DNA of 22,233 bases from Desulfovermiculus sp041686195 (lineage in GTDB: Bacteria; Desulfobacterota; Desulfovibrionia; Desulfovibrionales; Desulfothermaceae): assembly GCA_041686195.1 (NCBI GenBank), contig JAWLEI010000053.1, positions 1 to 22,233 on the forward strand, written 5' to 3'. The position numbers and the translations under genes were made by a program. Below the pieces are notes generated by a model. It was not told the DNA's origin and searched no databases. It saw nothing but the letters and a program-made list of their open reading frames with translations. The first letter of the stretch is position 1, and every line of letters starts with the position of its first letter. Shown here one piece after another: positions 8,102 to 14,754 of this stretch.

Positions 8102-8539
8102 ATGACAGAAGAAAATCAAGCAACCAAGCCTTTGCTTTCCGGTGTGATTTATGGAGAATTCGCCTATTGGACTGCCCTTGTGGGCATGGGGGTCTCTATA
8201 GTTGGCATTGTTTTGTACCTCATTGGCCTCAACCAACTTGTTGATCCTCAAATCCTTCTTGCCGGCCTTTTTGAGGGACTGGATGCGAATCAAATCTGGG
8301 AACAGGCAGCTGGTTCAGAAGCCCTGCATGGGCATTGGTATTTGAGCGTCCTGGCCAAGAGCGATGCCATAGCTATGCTCGGCATTGCAATTTGCTGCTT
8401 AGCCGGCGTTCTGGGAATATGGGGTGCTGTGGTGGGAATGATTGCCAGCAAAGAAAAACCCTATATCTTTCTGGTTTTTGCGCTTATTATTGCCGTTATT
8501 TTAACCATGTCTGCCGCAGGCCTGCTCAAAATTCATTAA
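8102..8539 (+). CDS. Three-TM membrane protein, partner of the TauE/SafE exporter (DUF1634-like)
   Basis: A 145-residue membrane protein with spans at about residues 22-43, 88-113 and 121-141, and a roughly 45-residue polar stretch between spans 1 and 2 containing an EALHGHW segment. The layout and a Gly-rich second span recall DUF1634 proteins, which are often found beside TauE/SafE genes; I hold this assignment loosely. It starts 8 bp after the exporter stop behind AGGAGGGACC, a strong ribosome-binding site, and ends before a hairpin. It is most likely an accessory subunit or regulator of the exporter; there is no catalytic motif. Confidence 0.75.
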   Translation: MTEENQATKPLLSGVIYGEFAYWTALVGMGVSIVGIVLYLIGLNQLVDPQILLAGLFEGLDANQIWEQAAGSEALHGHWYLSVLAKSDAIAMLGIAICCLAGVLGIWGAVVGMIASKEKPYIFLVFALIIAVILTMSAAGLLKIH

Positions 8540-8547
8540 TTGCTCTT

Positions 8548-8579
8548 GCCCGGTCCGGAGAGTGCCCTCCGAACCGGGC
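8548..8579 (+). terminator. Strong hairpin after the exporter operon
   Basis: A 13-base stem with one mismatch (GCCCGGTCCGGAG with CTCCGAACCGGGC) and a 6-base loop starts 8 bases after the stop codon. No T-run follows, so termination may need another factor, or the stem may protect the 3' end. Confidence 0.5.
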
Positions 8580-8679
8580 AGGATTCATTACCTGCCATCA
8601 AAAGATTTTACCTGCCCAGCCGTCAAGCCAGCTTACCCATAGCCTTGCTTTCCTATATTACCTGAACAACCATATTTTA

Positions 8680-8708
8680 TTGACATAGACGTCTGAAAAG
8701 AGTATATT
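8680..8708 (+). promoter_or_regulatory. Near-consensus sigma-70 promoter of the betaine-type binding protein gene
   Basis: TTGACA (8680-8685) and TATATT (8703-8708) are separated by exactly 17 bp, in an AT-rich gap. This is the best promoter match in the window. The leader to the ATG at 8803 would be about 90 bases. Confidence 0.7.
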
Positions 8709-8802
8709 TTATAGATAGTTAATATCGCCATTGCTTCAGGCAGACCCTGTGACAGGTTGTGAACTTTTTCAGCATGAATCATAACTCATGGAGGAACTGA
8801 CG

Positions 8803-9762
8803 ATGAAAAAAGTCCTAGTTTTTGCCTTGGCCGTAATTGTGCTTGGTGTCTGTGGTCCGGCTTGGGCCAAGAAAGGAGAGGAAATCCGCATGGTCCAGGT
8901 CAACTGGACCGGAGTAACTGCCAAAACCGAAACCGCGGCGTATCTTCTGGATTTGCTGGGCTATGAAGTTGATGTAATAACCGCCTCTGTTCCCATCATG
9001 TTCCAAAGCTTGGCCAAAGAACAGCGTGACGTGGCTCTTGGCCTCTGGCTGCCTACCCAGCGCGAAATGGTCCGGAAATACATGGAAAAGGGCGAGATTG
9101 ATTTGATCACCACCAACCTCGAGGGTGCCAAGTATACTGTCGGCGTTCCCACCGAGGCCTACGAGGCCGGAGTGAAGAGTTTTGAGGATTTGGACAATCA
9201 CAAGGACAAGTTCAACAGCAAGATTTATGGCATTGAGGCTGGCAATGACGGCAATGAGATCATTCTGGATATGATTGAAGATGATGCCTATGGATTGGGA
9301 GACTGGGAGATAGTGGAGTCCAGCGAGGCGGGCATGCTCACCCAGGTTAAACGTGAAATCAACAGGGATAATTGGATTGCCTGGCTGGCTTGGGCTCCTC
9401 ACCCCATGACCCTAAATATTGACATGAAATTTCTCCATGGCGGTGAGGACTACTGGGGACCGAATCAAGGAGAGGCAACTGTGAGGACCATCTGCCGCAC
9501 AGGTTATGCCTGGAAAAATCCAAACATCGGCCAATTTTTTGAAAATTTCACCTTTACAGTAGATGAACAATCGCAGATGGGGGAGTATGTCATCAATAAG
9601 GATATGGACTATGCGGAAGCCGGGAAAAAGCTGATCCAGGAAAATCCAGAGATCTTGGAGCGCTGGCTTGACCAGGGCGGAACCTTTCAGACCGGAGTGG
9701 TCAAGACCGCAGACGGCAAAGAGGATGCCCTGGAGGCTGTAAAAGAGGCTATGGGACTTTAG
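8803..9762 (+). CDS. Glycine betaine/choline-type ABC transporter substrate-binding protein (OpuAC/ProX family)
   Basis: A 319-residue periplasmic binding protein of the quaternary-ammonium uptake class. Residues 1-22 form a signal peptide (KK, hydrophobic core, PAWA before KKGEE). The mature part has the OpuAC pattern: MVQVNWTGVTAKTETAAYLL near the N-terminus, VALGLWLPTQ, YGIEAGNDGN, and WIAWLAWAPHPM at the hinge. Trp35, Trp82 and the clustered Trp residues could form the aromatic box that holds the trimethylammonium group. The start is ATG 8803, with GGAGGA 7 bp upstream; an upstream ATG at 8788 lies before this site. No permease or ATPase gene is next to it, so it must work with a transporter elsewhere. 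It suggests osmoprotectant uptake, but choline or a related amine is also possible. Confidence 0.88.
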   Translation: MKKVLVFALAVIVLGVCGPAWAKKGEEIRMVQVNWTGVTAKTETAAYLLDLLGYEVDVITASVPIMFQSLAKEQRDVALGLWLPTQREMVRKYMEKGEIDLITTNLEGAKYTVGVPTEAYEAGVKSFEDLDNHKDKFNSKIYGIEAGNDGNEIILDMIEDDAYGLGDWEIVESSEAGMLTQVKREINRDNWIAWLAWAPHPMTLNIDMKFLHGGEDYWGPNQGEATVRTICRTGYAWKNPNIGQFFENFTFTVDEQSQMGEYVINKDMDYAEAGKKLIQENPEILERWLDQGGTFQTGVVKTADGKEDALEAVKEAMGL

Positions 9763-9763
9763 T

Positions 9764-9798
9764 TCAGACATCAGACGTCAGACGTCAGAGATCAGACG
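9764..9798. repeat. Five tandem 7-bp units (TCAGACG-like)
   Basis: Units read TCAGACA, TCAGACG, TCAGACG, TCAGAGA and TCAGACG, starting one base after the stop codon of the binding-protein gene. A similar heptad array with a different sequence is on the other side of the alcohol dehydrogenase gene (11114-11141). Confidence 0.7.
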
Positions 9799-9826
9799 TC
9801 ACCGGAGTTGAGTCTAATTTCAAACG

Positions 9827-9862
9827 AAAAAAGCCGCCGGGGTCTTTCCCCGGCGGCTTTTT
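9827..9862 (+). terminator. Bidirectional rho-independent terminator
   Basis: A perfect 10-bp stem GCCGCCGGGG/CCCCGGCGGC with loop TCTTT is flanked by A6 on the left and T5 on the right. It ends the binding-protein transcript and can act on the opposite strand as well. Confidence 0.92.
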
Positions 9863-9877
9863 CTGTCTTCATCAATT

Positions 9878-9915
9878 AAAAATTCAGCCGGAGGTCTTCC
9901 TCCGGCTGAATTTTT
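9878..9915 (-). terminator. Rho-independent terminator of the alcohol dehydrogenase gene, overlapping its stop codon
   Basis: A perfect 17-base stem from AAAAATTCAGCCGGAGG to its complement, with loop TCTT. On the minus strand the A/T-rich part of the stem includes the TAA stop codon itself. Two terminators back to back insulate the convergent genes. Confidence 0.9.
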
Positions 9916-11089
9916 ACAGGCAGCCCAGGCAGCGCTTGTACATCCATTCATAGCCCTGGATGTCGATATCCCGGGGGTTGCCCGGTGTCTGCGGGTCGAC
10001 ATAGGCCTCCTTGGCCAGCTGCGGGATCTCATCTTCCTTGACCCCAAGCTCGGCCAGGGAAGGAATGCCGGTGTCCTCGGCCAGGTCGTACACAGCCTGA
10101 GCCCCCAGAAGGCAGGCCTCCCGATCGCTTAAGCCTGTGGTTTCCACGCCCAGGGCCTCGGCCACCCGGCGGAACTTCTTGGGCCGGCCAATCCAGTTGT
10201 ACTCCATAAAAGCACCCAGGGTGGCCCCCACAGCCGGTCCGTGGTGAATCTCGGGCTTGATTCCGCCCAGGGTCTGGGTCAGGGCGTGCACTGCTCCGGC
10301 GCTCTCAGTGCCGTAGGAGATTCCGGCCAAATGGGCGGACATGGCCATGTAGTATCTGGCTTCCATGTCCTGGCCGTTGCCCACAGCCCGACGCAGGTAT
10401 TTGCCGCAGTACTCAATGGCCAAAAGGGCCACAGCATCGGTGTGCGGCTGGGCGAAATGGCAGGTATAGCACTCAATGGCGTGGCACAGGGCATCCATGC
10501 CGGTCCCGGCCGTCACATGGGGCGGCATGGTCATGTGCAGCTCCGGATCGACAATAGCGATATGCGGAGACATAAGCGGTCCGCCCACATTGAATTTGAA
10601 CTTGCGGTCCGGATCGGTAATCACGGCCCAGACTGTAATCTCACTGCCGGTTCCAGCAGTCGTGGGAATGGTGATCAAGGGAGCGATACGCCGCTCCAGG
10701 TCCCGCTTTGCTGCTTCCCAGTACAGGACGTCTCCATCATGAGTTACTTCAACACCCACGCCCTTGGCCGTGTCCATGGAGCTGCCGCCGCCCAGGCCGA
10801 TCAACCCGTCGCAGCCCTCCTTTTCATACTGCTTCGTGGCATCGCCCACAGTGGACACATACGGATTGGGCACGACCTGGTCGAACACCCCGTAAGGAAT
10901 GGAGGCTTCTTCCAGGACCTTGGCCACATGATCCAGGAGCCCGGCGCCGACTACGCCGGGATCGGTAACAATGAGGGGCTTTTTCACGCCCAATTCACTT
11001 AAGGAATCAGGCAGGGAAGCCAGAGCTCCAACCCCGTGTTTGGCCTTGGTTGCACACTGAAATTCTCTGAGTTTGTAATAGTTGTCCAT
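9914..11089 (-). CDS. Iron-containing (group III) alcohol dehydrogenase
   Basis: A 391-residue NAD(P)-linked, metal-dependent alcohol dehydrogenase that interconverts alcohols and aldehydes. The nucleotide site GGGSSMDTAK spans 100-109. The metal ligands expected for this family are present: Asp199, His203, His268 and His282, with the D-x3-H and 14-residue His-His spacings of FucO-type enzymes. PTTAGTGSE (142-150) is also typical. The enzyme ends in a Cys-rich tail (CLGCL), which is unusual. The ATG at 11089 is chosen for GGAGA 6 bp upstream; an in-frame ATG at 11158 would add a polar, repeat-encoded extension. It lies downstream of the AOR gene on the same strand but is separated from it by 500 bp of repeats, so it probably has its own promoter. 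Such enzymes are usually oxygen sensitive. Confidence 0.93.
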   Translation of the reverse strand: MDNYYKLREFQCATKAKHGVGALASLPDSLSELGVKKPLIVTDPGVVGAGLLDHVAKVLEEASIPYGVFDQVVPNPYVSTVGDATKQYEKEGCDGLIGLGGGSSMDTAKGVGVEVTHDGDVLYWEAAKRDLERRIAPLITIPTTAGTGSEITVWAVITDPDRKFKFNVGGPLMSPHIAIVDPELHMTMPPHVTAGTGMDALCHAIECYTCHFAQPHTDAVALLAIEYCGKYLRRAVGNGQDMEARYYMAMSAHLAGISYGTESAGAVHALTQTLGGIKPEIHHGPAVGATLGAFMEYNWIGRPKKFRRVAEALGVETTGLSDREACLLGAQAVYDLAEDTGIPSLAELGVKEDEIPQLAKEAYVDPQTPGNPRDIDIQGYEWMYKRCLGCL

Positions 11090-11113
11090 GCTGTATCTCC
11101 TTTTTTGTTTTTG

Positions 11114-11141
11114 TGAGTTATCGGTTGTCGGTTGATTGTTG
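11114..11141. repeat. Tandem 7-bp units (TCGGTTG-like) in the leader of the alcohol dehydrogenase gene
   Basis: TGAGTTA, TCGGTTG, TCGGTTG and ATTGTTG follow in exact 7-bp register, 25 bp upstream of the start codon. It is the counterpart of the heptad array at 9764-9798. Confidence 0.55.
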
Positions 11142-11164
11142 CCGGATTGATCATGCATGAAACT
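11139..11164 (-). repeat. Dispersed 26-bp repeat, copy 1
   Basis: On the minus strand it reads AGTTTCAT, four variable bases, then GATCAATCCGGCAA. The same arrangement is found at 16612-16637 (+), and the second half again, with one mismatch, at 21324-21338 (+). The 15 bases TGATCAATCCGGCAA are identical in copies 1 and 2. Confidence 0.7.
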
Positions 11165-11169
11165 TACGA

Positions 11170-11592
11170 CTTGCCCCCTCCGTCATTGCCCGGCCCGGAT
11201 CCTTCGAATACACCGGGGTCAGGCTCATCACGCGAGACGCGTGACAATCGAGGGTAAAGCCATTCTCTCTGCTCTGAATTCTGGTCCCGGATCAAGCCTG
11301 CCCCGGACCAAGATCCGGGGCCTGCCCCGGCGAAAGCCGGGGTCCGGGATGACGTTCCTTCGCGGGAATGACGGACAAAGAAAGATCTTGTTTCATACGA
11401 GTTGTCAGCGCCGCCGCTGGCCGCAGACGTCCAGTTTGATCGGGGGTGAAACTTTGAGTCGCCCCTCCGTCATTCCGGTACTGGATCGGGGTCCAGCACA
11501 GGCTCCAGCCGGAATCCAGACTGAAAATGTAAGAACTGGACCCCGGCCTACGCCGGGGTGACTGAGAAAGCAAAATCTAGTTTCATACGAGT
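11170..11592. repeat. Cluster of GC-rich hairpin repeats (REP-like mosaic)
   Basis: This 420-bp block between the AOR and alcohol dehydrogenase genes holds no credible gene. Perfect hairpins: TCACGCG/CGCGTGA (11228-11244), CCCCGGA/TCCGGGG (11301-11320), CCCCGGC-GAAA-GCCGGGG (11325-11342) and CCCCGGC-CTAC-GCCGGGG (11541-11558). The phrase TTTCATACGAG occurs near 11391 and 11581. The first is followed by a CGCCGCTGGCCGCAG segment leading to CAGTTTGATC; the second ends a GGAATCCAG...CTGGACCCCGG unit. Both modules recur, joined and inverted, at 22118-22233. The right edge abuts the AOR stop codon. Confidence 0.8.
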
Positions 11593-11593
11593 C

Positions 11594-13450
11594 TTAGCTG
11601 TCCTTTTCAAACTTGGGCAGATCCTGCACCCCCACCCGTTTCAGGGTGTCTTGGGTGGGCCGGCCGGTTTCGTCCCAGCCCCGCCGGGAATAGTAGTCCT
11701 TTTTCAGGGCTGCCATATCGTCTGCGGTGAAATGGTGTCCCTTGTATGGCCCGCTGGGCAGGGGTTCCTGCACAAACCGTCGGGGCAGGATATCCTCAGC
11801 CGGATCAATCCCCTCGCGAAGATTGAACTGCCGGGTCAGATTCCATATCCGCTCTCCAAGCTGATCGAAGACATCGGCGGTAAAGCTCTGTCCAGTGGCC
11901 GCACTGAGCAGAGCGGCATAGGTCTCGGGCTGGACCCCGAAACCTCCGAAATCACACTTGACCAGGGCATCGGTTCCAGCCAGGTAGTTCTGCATACTTA
12001 TAAGCATGTCTGCCTTGCCTTCCAGGGCCAAGGCCTGCACAGTCTCTCCTTCCCATTCCCCCCCGGTCACCTCCAGGGGAGCGGGCAGACCGCGCTGGTG
12101 GCATCCTCCCCGGTCAGCAGTCATAAAGGCCAGCCCGGTACCGGCTGCACCCCGGGGGCCCCAGGCCGGGGACTCCAGACCCTTGACATGCTGAGCAAAG
12201 GCCGAAGCGTCCCCCCCCAGGACGGCAGCGGCCCTCTTGACCCCTTGAGCCAGGAGCTTGCCCAGGTCGTTGTCCACAAAGGCGATGGATCGAATCAGGT
12301 ATTCAGCGGCCTGGACATTGCCGAACTCCAGGGCAATGCCCTCCGGAGACTCGATAATGCCTTTCTCCCCGGCCTCCATGGCGAACCCGATCACTCCACC
12401 CGTGGACATGCTGTCCAGACCGAACCGGTCGCAGAGCTTGACCAGGTGGGCTACAGACCGGACATCGGAGATGCCCAGGTTGGATCCCATCAGGGCCGCG
12501 GATTCGTACTCCACTATATCGGTGATAAACCCGGCGTATTTGCCGGTACGTACCGCCCCCATCTTGCTGCAGCGTATGGGGCAGCCCAAACAGGCTGCGC
12601 TGTTTAACCACAAGTGTTTGGCCTGGCCCGCGTCTCCCAGATTGGAGGCCTGCTCAAAGGTCCCGTCTTGAAAGTTGCGGGTCGGAAGCAGGCCGGTTTC
12701 ATTGGCAAAGTCAACAGCCGGAGCCGTTCCCCCGGCCTTCATGGCCTGCACATCTTCAGACTGTTCCAGATCGGCGTTGGCCTGGATGACTGCGGCCCGA
12801 AAGGCTTCAGGGTCATGTAGAGTTACGGGCTGGGAGCCGCGCACTGCTATGGCCTTGAGCTGTTTTGAGCCCATAACCGCGCCTGCTCCGCCGCGGCCGG
12901 CCTGTCGATTATATTCACAGCTGATCAGTGAATACAAGACCTTATTTTCTCCGGCCGGCCCGATGCTGAGGATCTTTATTGTCTCGTCTCCCAGTTCGGT
13001 CTTGATTGCTTCGTTGGCTTCCAGGGCGTCCTGGCCCCAGAGATGGCCGGCTGGCCGGATCTCAACCTGATCGTCGTCTATCCACAGATAGACGGGACCT
13101 GTGGCCTGTCCGGTGACAATCAGCCCGTCGTACCCGGCATATTTAACTTCCGGAGAAAAGTAGCCCCCAAAGTAGGAGTCCAGAAAGGTCCCGGTCAGCG
13201 GGGATTTGGTGACCACGCATCCGCGCATGGACGGGGCACTGGTCCCGGTCAAGGGACCGGTCATGACCATAAGCGGGTTGTCCGCACCAAAAGGATCACA
13301 GCCGGACGGAGCGAGGTCGGCGAGCAGCTTGGCCCCGAACCCCTTGCCCCCGAGCAGGCTGGATGTCATCCACTCCGGCACCTCCTTGGTCCAGGACGAG
13401 CCGGTGGACAAATCGACAAACAGGAACTTTCCCATATAGGCCTTAGGCAT
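11594..13450 (-). CDS. Aldehyde ferredoxin oxidoreductase family protein (tungsten/molybdenum pterin enzyme)
   Basis: A 618-residue enzyme of the AOR family, which oxidises aldehydes to carboxylates (or reduces acids) using a bis-tungstopterin and one 4Fe-4S cluster. The N-terminal beta domain (GKFLFVDLSTG, LLGGKGFGAKLL) and pterin-binding segment (MTGPLTGTSAPSMRG, YFGGYFSPEVKYAGYDG) are clear. The cluster ligands are Cys287, Cys290, Cys294 (CLGCPIRC) and Cys499 (VKCDFG). These nearly coincide with positions 288, 291, 295 and 494 of the Pyrococcus enzyme. Length is normal. GGAGGTGA lies directly before the ATG, which overlaps the end of the polyferredoxin gene by 8 bp, so the two are translationally coupled and probably form a complex. 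The physiological aldehyde is not visible. The stop codon touches the repeat cluster. Confidence 0.95.
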   Translation of the reverse strand: MPKAYMGKFLFVDLSTGSSWTKEVPEWMTSSLLGGKGFGAKLLADLAPSGCDPFGADNPLMVMTGPLTGTSAPSMRGCVVTKSPLTGTFLDSYFGGYFSPEVKYAGYDGLIVTGQATGPVYLWIDDDQVEIRPAGHLWGQDALEANEAIKTELGDETIKILSIGPAGENKVLYSLISCEYNRQAGRGGAGAVMGSKQLKAIAVRGSQPVTLHDPEAFRAAVIQANADLEQSEDVQAMKAGGTAPAVDFANETGLLPTRNFQDGTFEQASNLGDAGQAKHLWLNSAACLGCPIRCSKMGAVRTGKYAGFITDIVEYESAALMGSNLGISDVRSVAHLVKLCDRFGLDSMSTGGVIGFAMEAGEKGIIESPEGIALEFGNVQAAEYLIRSIAFVDNDLGKLLAQGVKRAAAVLGGDASAFAQHVKGLESPAWGPRGAAGTGLAFMTADRGGCHQRGLPAPLEVTGGEWEGETVQALALEGKADMLISMQNYLAGTDALVKCDFGGFGVQPETYAALLSAATGQSFTADVFDQLGERIWNLTRQFNLREGIDPAEDILPRRFVQEPLPSGPYKGHHFTADDMAALKKDYYSRRGWDETGRPTQDTLKRVGVQDLPKFEKDS

Positions 13451-13892
13451 GTTCACCTCCCTGTACGATAAGCTCCAGGGCCCCAGTGGGGCAGGCCCTG
13501 ACACACAAGGGATCTCCGTTACACAGATCGCATTTCACTGATTTACCGCTTTGGACATCCCGGACAATGACCTGCCGCGGGCAATATGTGGCGCACAAGC
13601 CGCACCCAATGCAGGTATCCGGATCAATGACCCGGGCTCCGGTCTCCTCATCCAGGCTGATGGCCTGAACCGGACAGACATTTTCACAGAAGGGGTTCTG
13701 GCATTGTTCGCACAATATTGGTTCATGGACCAGGTTTTCCCGTCTGTGTTCGATGCGCAGAGCGGCCAGCCTGGGGTTGAACCCCCCGTTCACCCGCTCG
13801 GAGCAGACAAGCTGACAGATTTCACACCCGGTACACAGGTCGAAATGAGCGATCAACCGCAACCCTTGAGATGCTTGAAGTGCTTGATTCAT
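13443..13892 (-). CDS. Four-cluster polyferredoxin, electron-transfer subunit of the AOR
   Basis: A 149-residue iron-sulfur protein with four complete 4Fe-4S motifs and no membrane segment: CTGCEICQLVC, CEQCQNPFCENVC, CIGCGLCATYC and CDLCNGDPLCVRAC. The arrangement resembles the beta subunits of DMSO-reductase-type enzymes, and also the small polyferredoxin subunits known from WOR5 of Pyrococcus and the AOR of Aromatoleum. It should carry electrons between the tungstopterin subunit and soluble ferredoxin or another carrier. The start at 13892 has AAGGA 6-7 bp upstream; a longer upstream reading has no support and would pass through the candidate operator and promoter. First gene of the AOR operon. 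Confidence 0.93.
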   Translation of the reverse strand: MNQALQASQGLRLIAHFDLCTGCEICQLVCSERVNGGFNPRLAALRIEHRRENLVHEPILCEQCQNPFCENVCPVQAISLDEETGARVIDPDTCIGCGLCATYCPRQVIVRDVQSGKSVKCDLCNGDPLCVRACPTGALELIVQGGEHA

Positions 13893-13935
13893 AAAAAATC
13901 CTTGAAAAAAGAGGTTCGATTGCACTGCAAAGGAA

Positions 13936-13952
13936 CTGTTACGAGGTAACAG
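13936..13952. promoter_or_regulatory. Perfect 7-bp palindrome at the AOR operon transcription start (candidate operator)
   Basis: CTGTTAC and GTAACAG are separated by three bases (GAG). The palindrome begins nine bases after the candidate -10 box on the minus strand, so it would cover or follow the transcription start. That position suits a repressor site. I do not recognise the regulator. Confidence 0.6.
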
Positions 13953-13960
13953 AACAAAGA

Positions 13961-13988
13961 ACCATACCACAATAAATACTTTCGTCAA
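13961..13988 (-). promoter_or_regulatory. Candidate sigma-70 promoter of the AOR operon
   Basis: On the minus strand TTGACG (13988-13983) and TATGGT (13966-13961) are separated by 16 bp. The leader to the polyferredoxin ATG would be about 65 bases. Palindromes flank it on both sides. Confidence 0.55.
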
Positions 13989-14007
13989 GTCACAGTCAAA
14001 TATCTTA

Positions 14008-14021
14008 GTTGTTTAAACAAC
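14008..14021. promoter_or_regulatory. Perfect 14-bp palindrome upstream of the AOR -35 box
   Basis: GTTGTTTAAACAAC is fully self-complementary and has TATC and GATA in its flanks. It lies about 20 bp upstream of the -35 box, where an activator would bind. On the minus strand its left part, TATCGGTTG, recurs in the heptad array before the alcohol dehydrogenase gene, which may be chance. Confidence 0.5.
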
Positions 14022-14389
14022 CGATATACAGATAGATGCATTCATAAGAAATGATGTGCACAAAGAGAGGAAACAGAAACCAAGGTTGTATCTTAACATT
14101 TGACCCTATGGCCTTTTGAGCTCTGCTAGAGCCAAAGTCTCGCCTGAGTGAGGCCAGCACCAAAAAATCCATTTCCCACCCTGCCCATCATTAATATCCA
14201 GCGATTCTCAGCAAAATGCTGCGCGCTGCCCCATCTTGAAAATGTTTCCGAGCGATAAAGAAATTTTAAAGGCAAAATTTGCAGAAAAATAAAGATATCA
14301 TTTATTAAAAGCATATAATCTCTCTTATTTGCCCAAAATCCTTTTTTCTTCTCCTTGTCTTCACAGCTGAGATGAATAGGGTGCCCTTG
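14022..14389. other. AT-rich gene-free region between the AOR promoter and groES
   Basis: No credible gene. A small hairpin GCTCT/AGAGC lies near 14119-14132. A perfect TATAAT at 14314-14319 has no good -35 partner. TTGTCT (14355-14360) with TAGGGT 16 bp later is a weak promoter candidate just upstream of CIRCE. A 62-codon reading on the minus strand has no ribosome-binding site and odd composition. Confidence 0.4.
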
Positions 14390-14416
14390 TTAGCACTTGG
14401 ACCCAATGAGTGCTAA
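14390..14416. promoter_or_regulatory. CIRCE operator (HrcA binding site)
   Basis: TTAGCACTT and GAGTGCTAA are separated by nine bases, the classical CIRCE layout with one mismatch in the left arm. It ends 26 bp before the groES start codon. HrcA bound here would repress groESL until heat or misfolding stress. Confidence 0.95.
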
Positions 14417-14442
14417 AAGACCAAACAGCAAGGAGGTATCCC

Positions 14443-14733
14443 ATGACTCTCAAGCCGCTTCAGGACAGAGTTGTGATCAAGCAGGTGGAAGAAGAGCAGA
14501 AGTCTGCCGGAGGGATCATTATCCCGGACACAGCCAAAGAGCGCTCCATGCAGGGAGACGTGGTGGCCGTTGGGCCGGGTAAGGTAGACAAGAACGGACA
14601 GAGAATGGACATGTCTGTGCAGCCCGGAGACCGGGTGATGTACGGCAAGTTCGCTGGAACCGAAGTCAGCATAGACGGCGAAGACCGCCTGGTCATGCGC
14701 GAAGATGACATCATCGCCAAAGTAGAATCATAA
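14443..14733 (+). CDS. groES: Co-chaperonin GroES
   Basis: The 96-residue, 10-kDa lid of the GroEL chaperonin. The sequence begins MTLKPLQDRVVIKQ, contains the mobile loop EEEQKSAGGIIIPDTAKE (17-34) and the typical GDRVMYGKFAGTEV and EDDIIAKVES end, so it is complete. Start at ATG 14443 with AGGAGGT about 5 bp upstream. It lies directly behind CIRCE and 21 bp before groEL, the standard two-gene operon. Confidence 0.98.
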   Translation: MTLKPLQDRVVIKQVEEEQKSAGGIIIPDTAKERSMQGDVVAVGPGKVDKNGQRMDMSVQPGDRVMYGKFAGTEVSIDGEDRLVMREDDIIAKVES

Positions 14734-14754
14734 ATACAACAAGGAGGCGCATAT

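Noticed and set aside
9764..9798. Tandem repeats as a CRISPR array
   Set aside because: Units are 7 bp with no spacers, and no cas gene is present.
11157..11573. Short open frames on both strands inside the repeat cluster
   Set aside because: They are made of REP-like hairpin repeats and show no protein pattern.
14126..14314. 62-codon minus-strand reading between the AOR promoter and groES
   Set aside because: No Shine-Dalgarno, low-complexity hydrophobic start, unusual composition, and it spans AT-rich regulatory-looking DNA.
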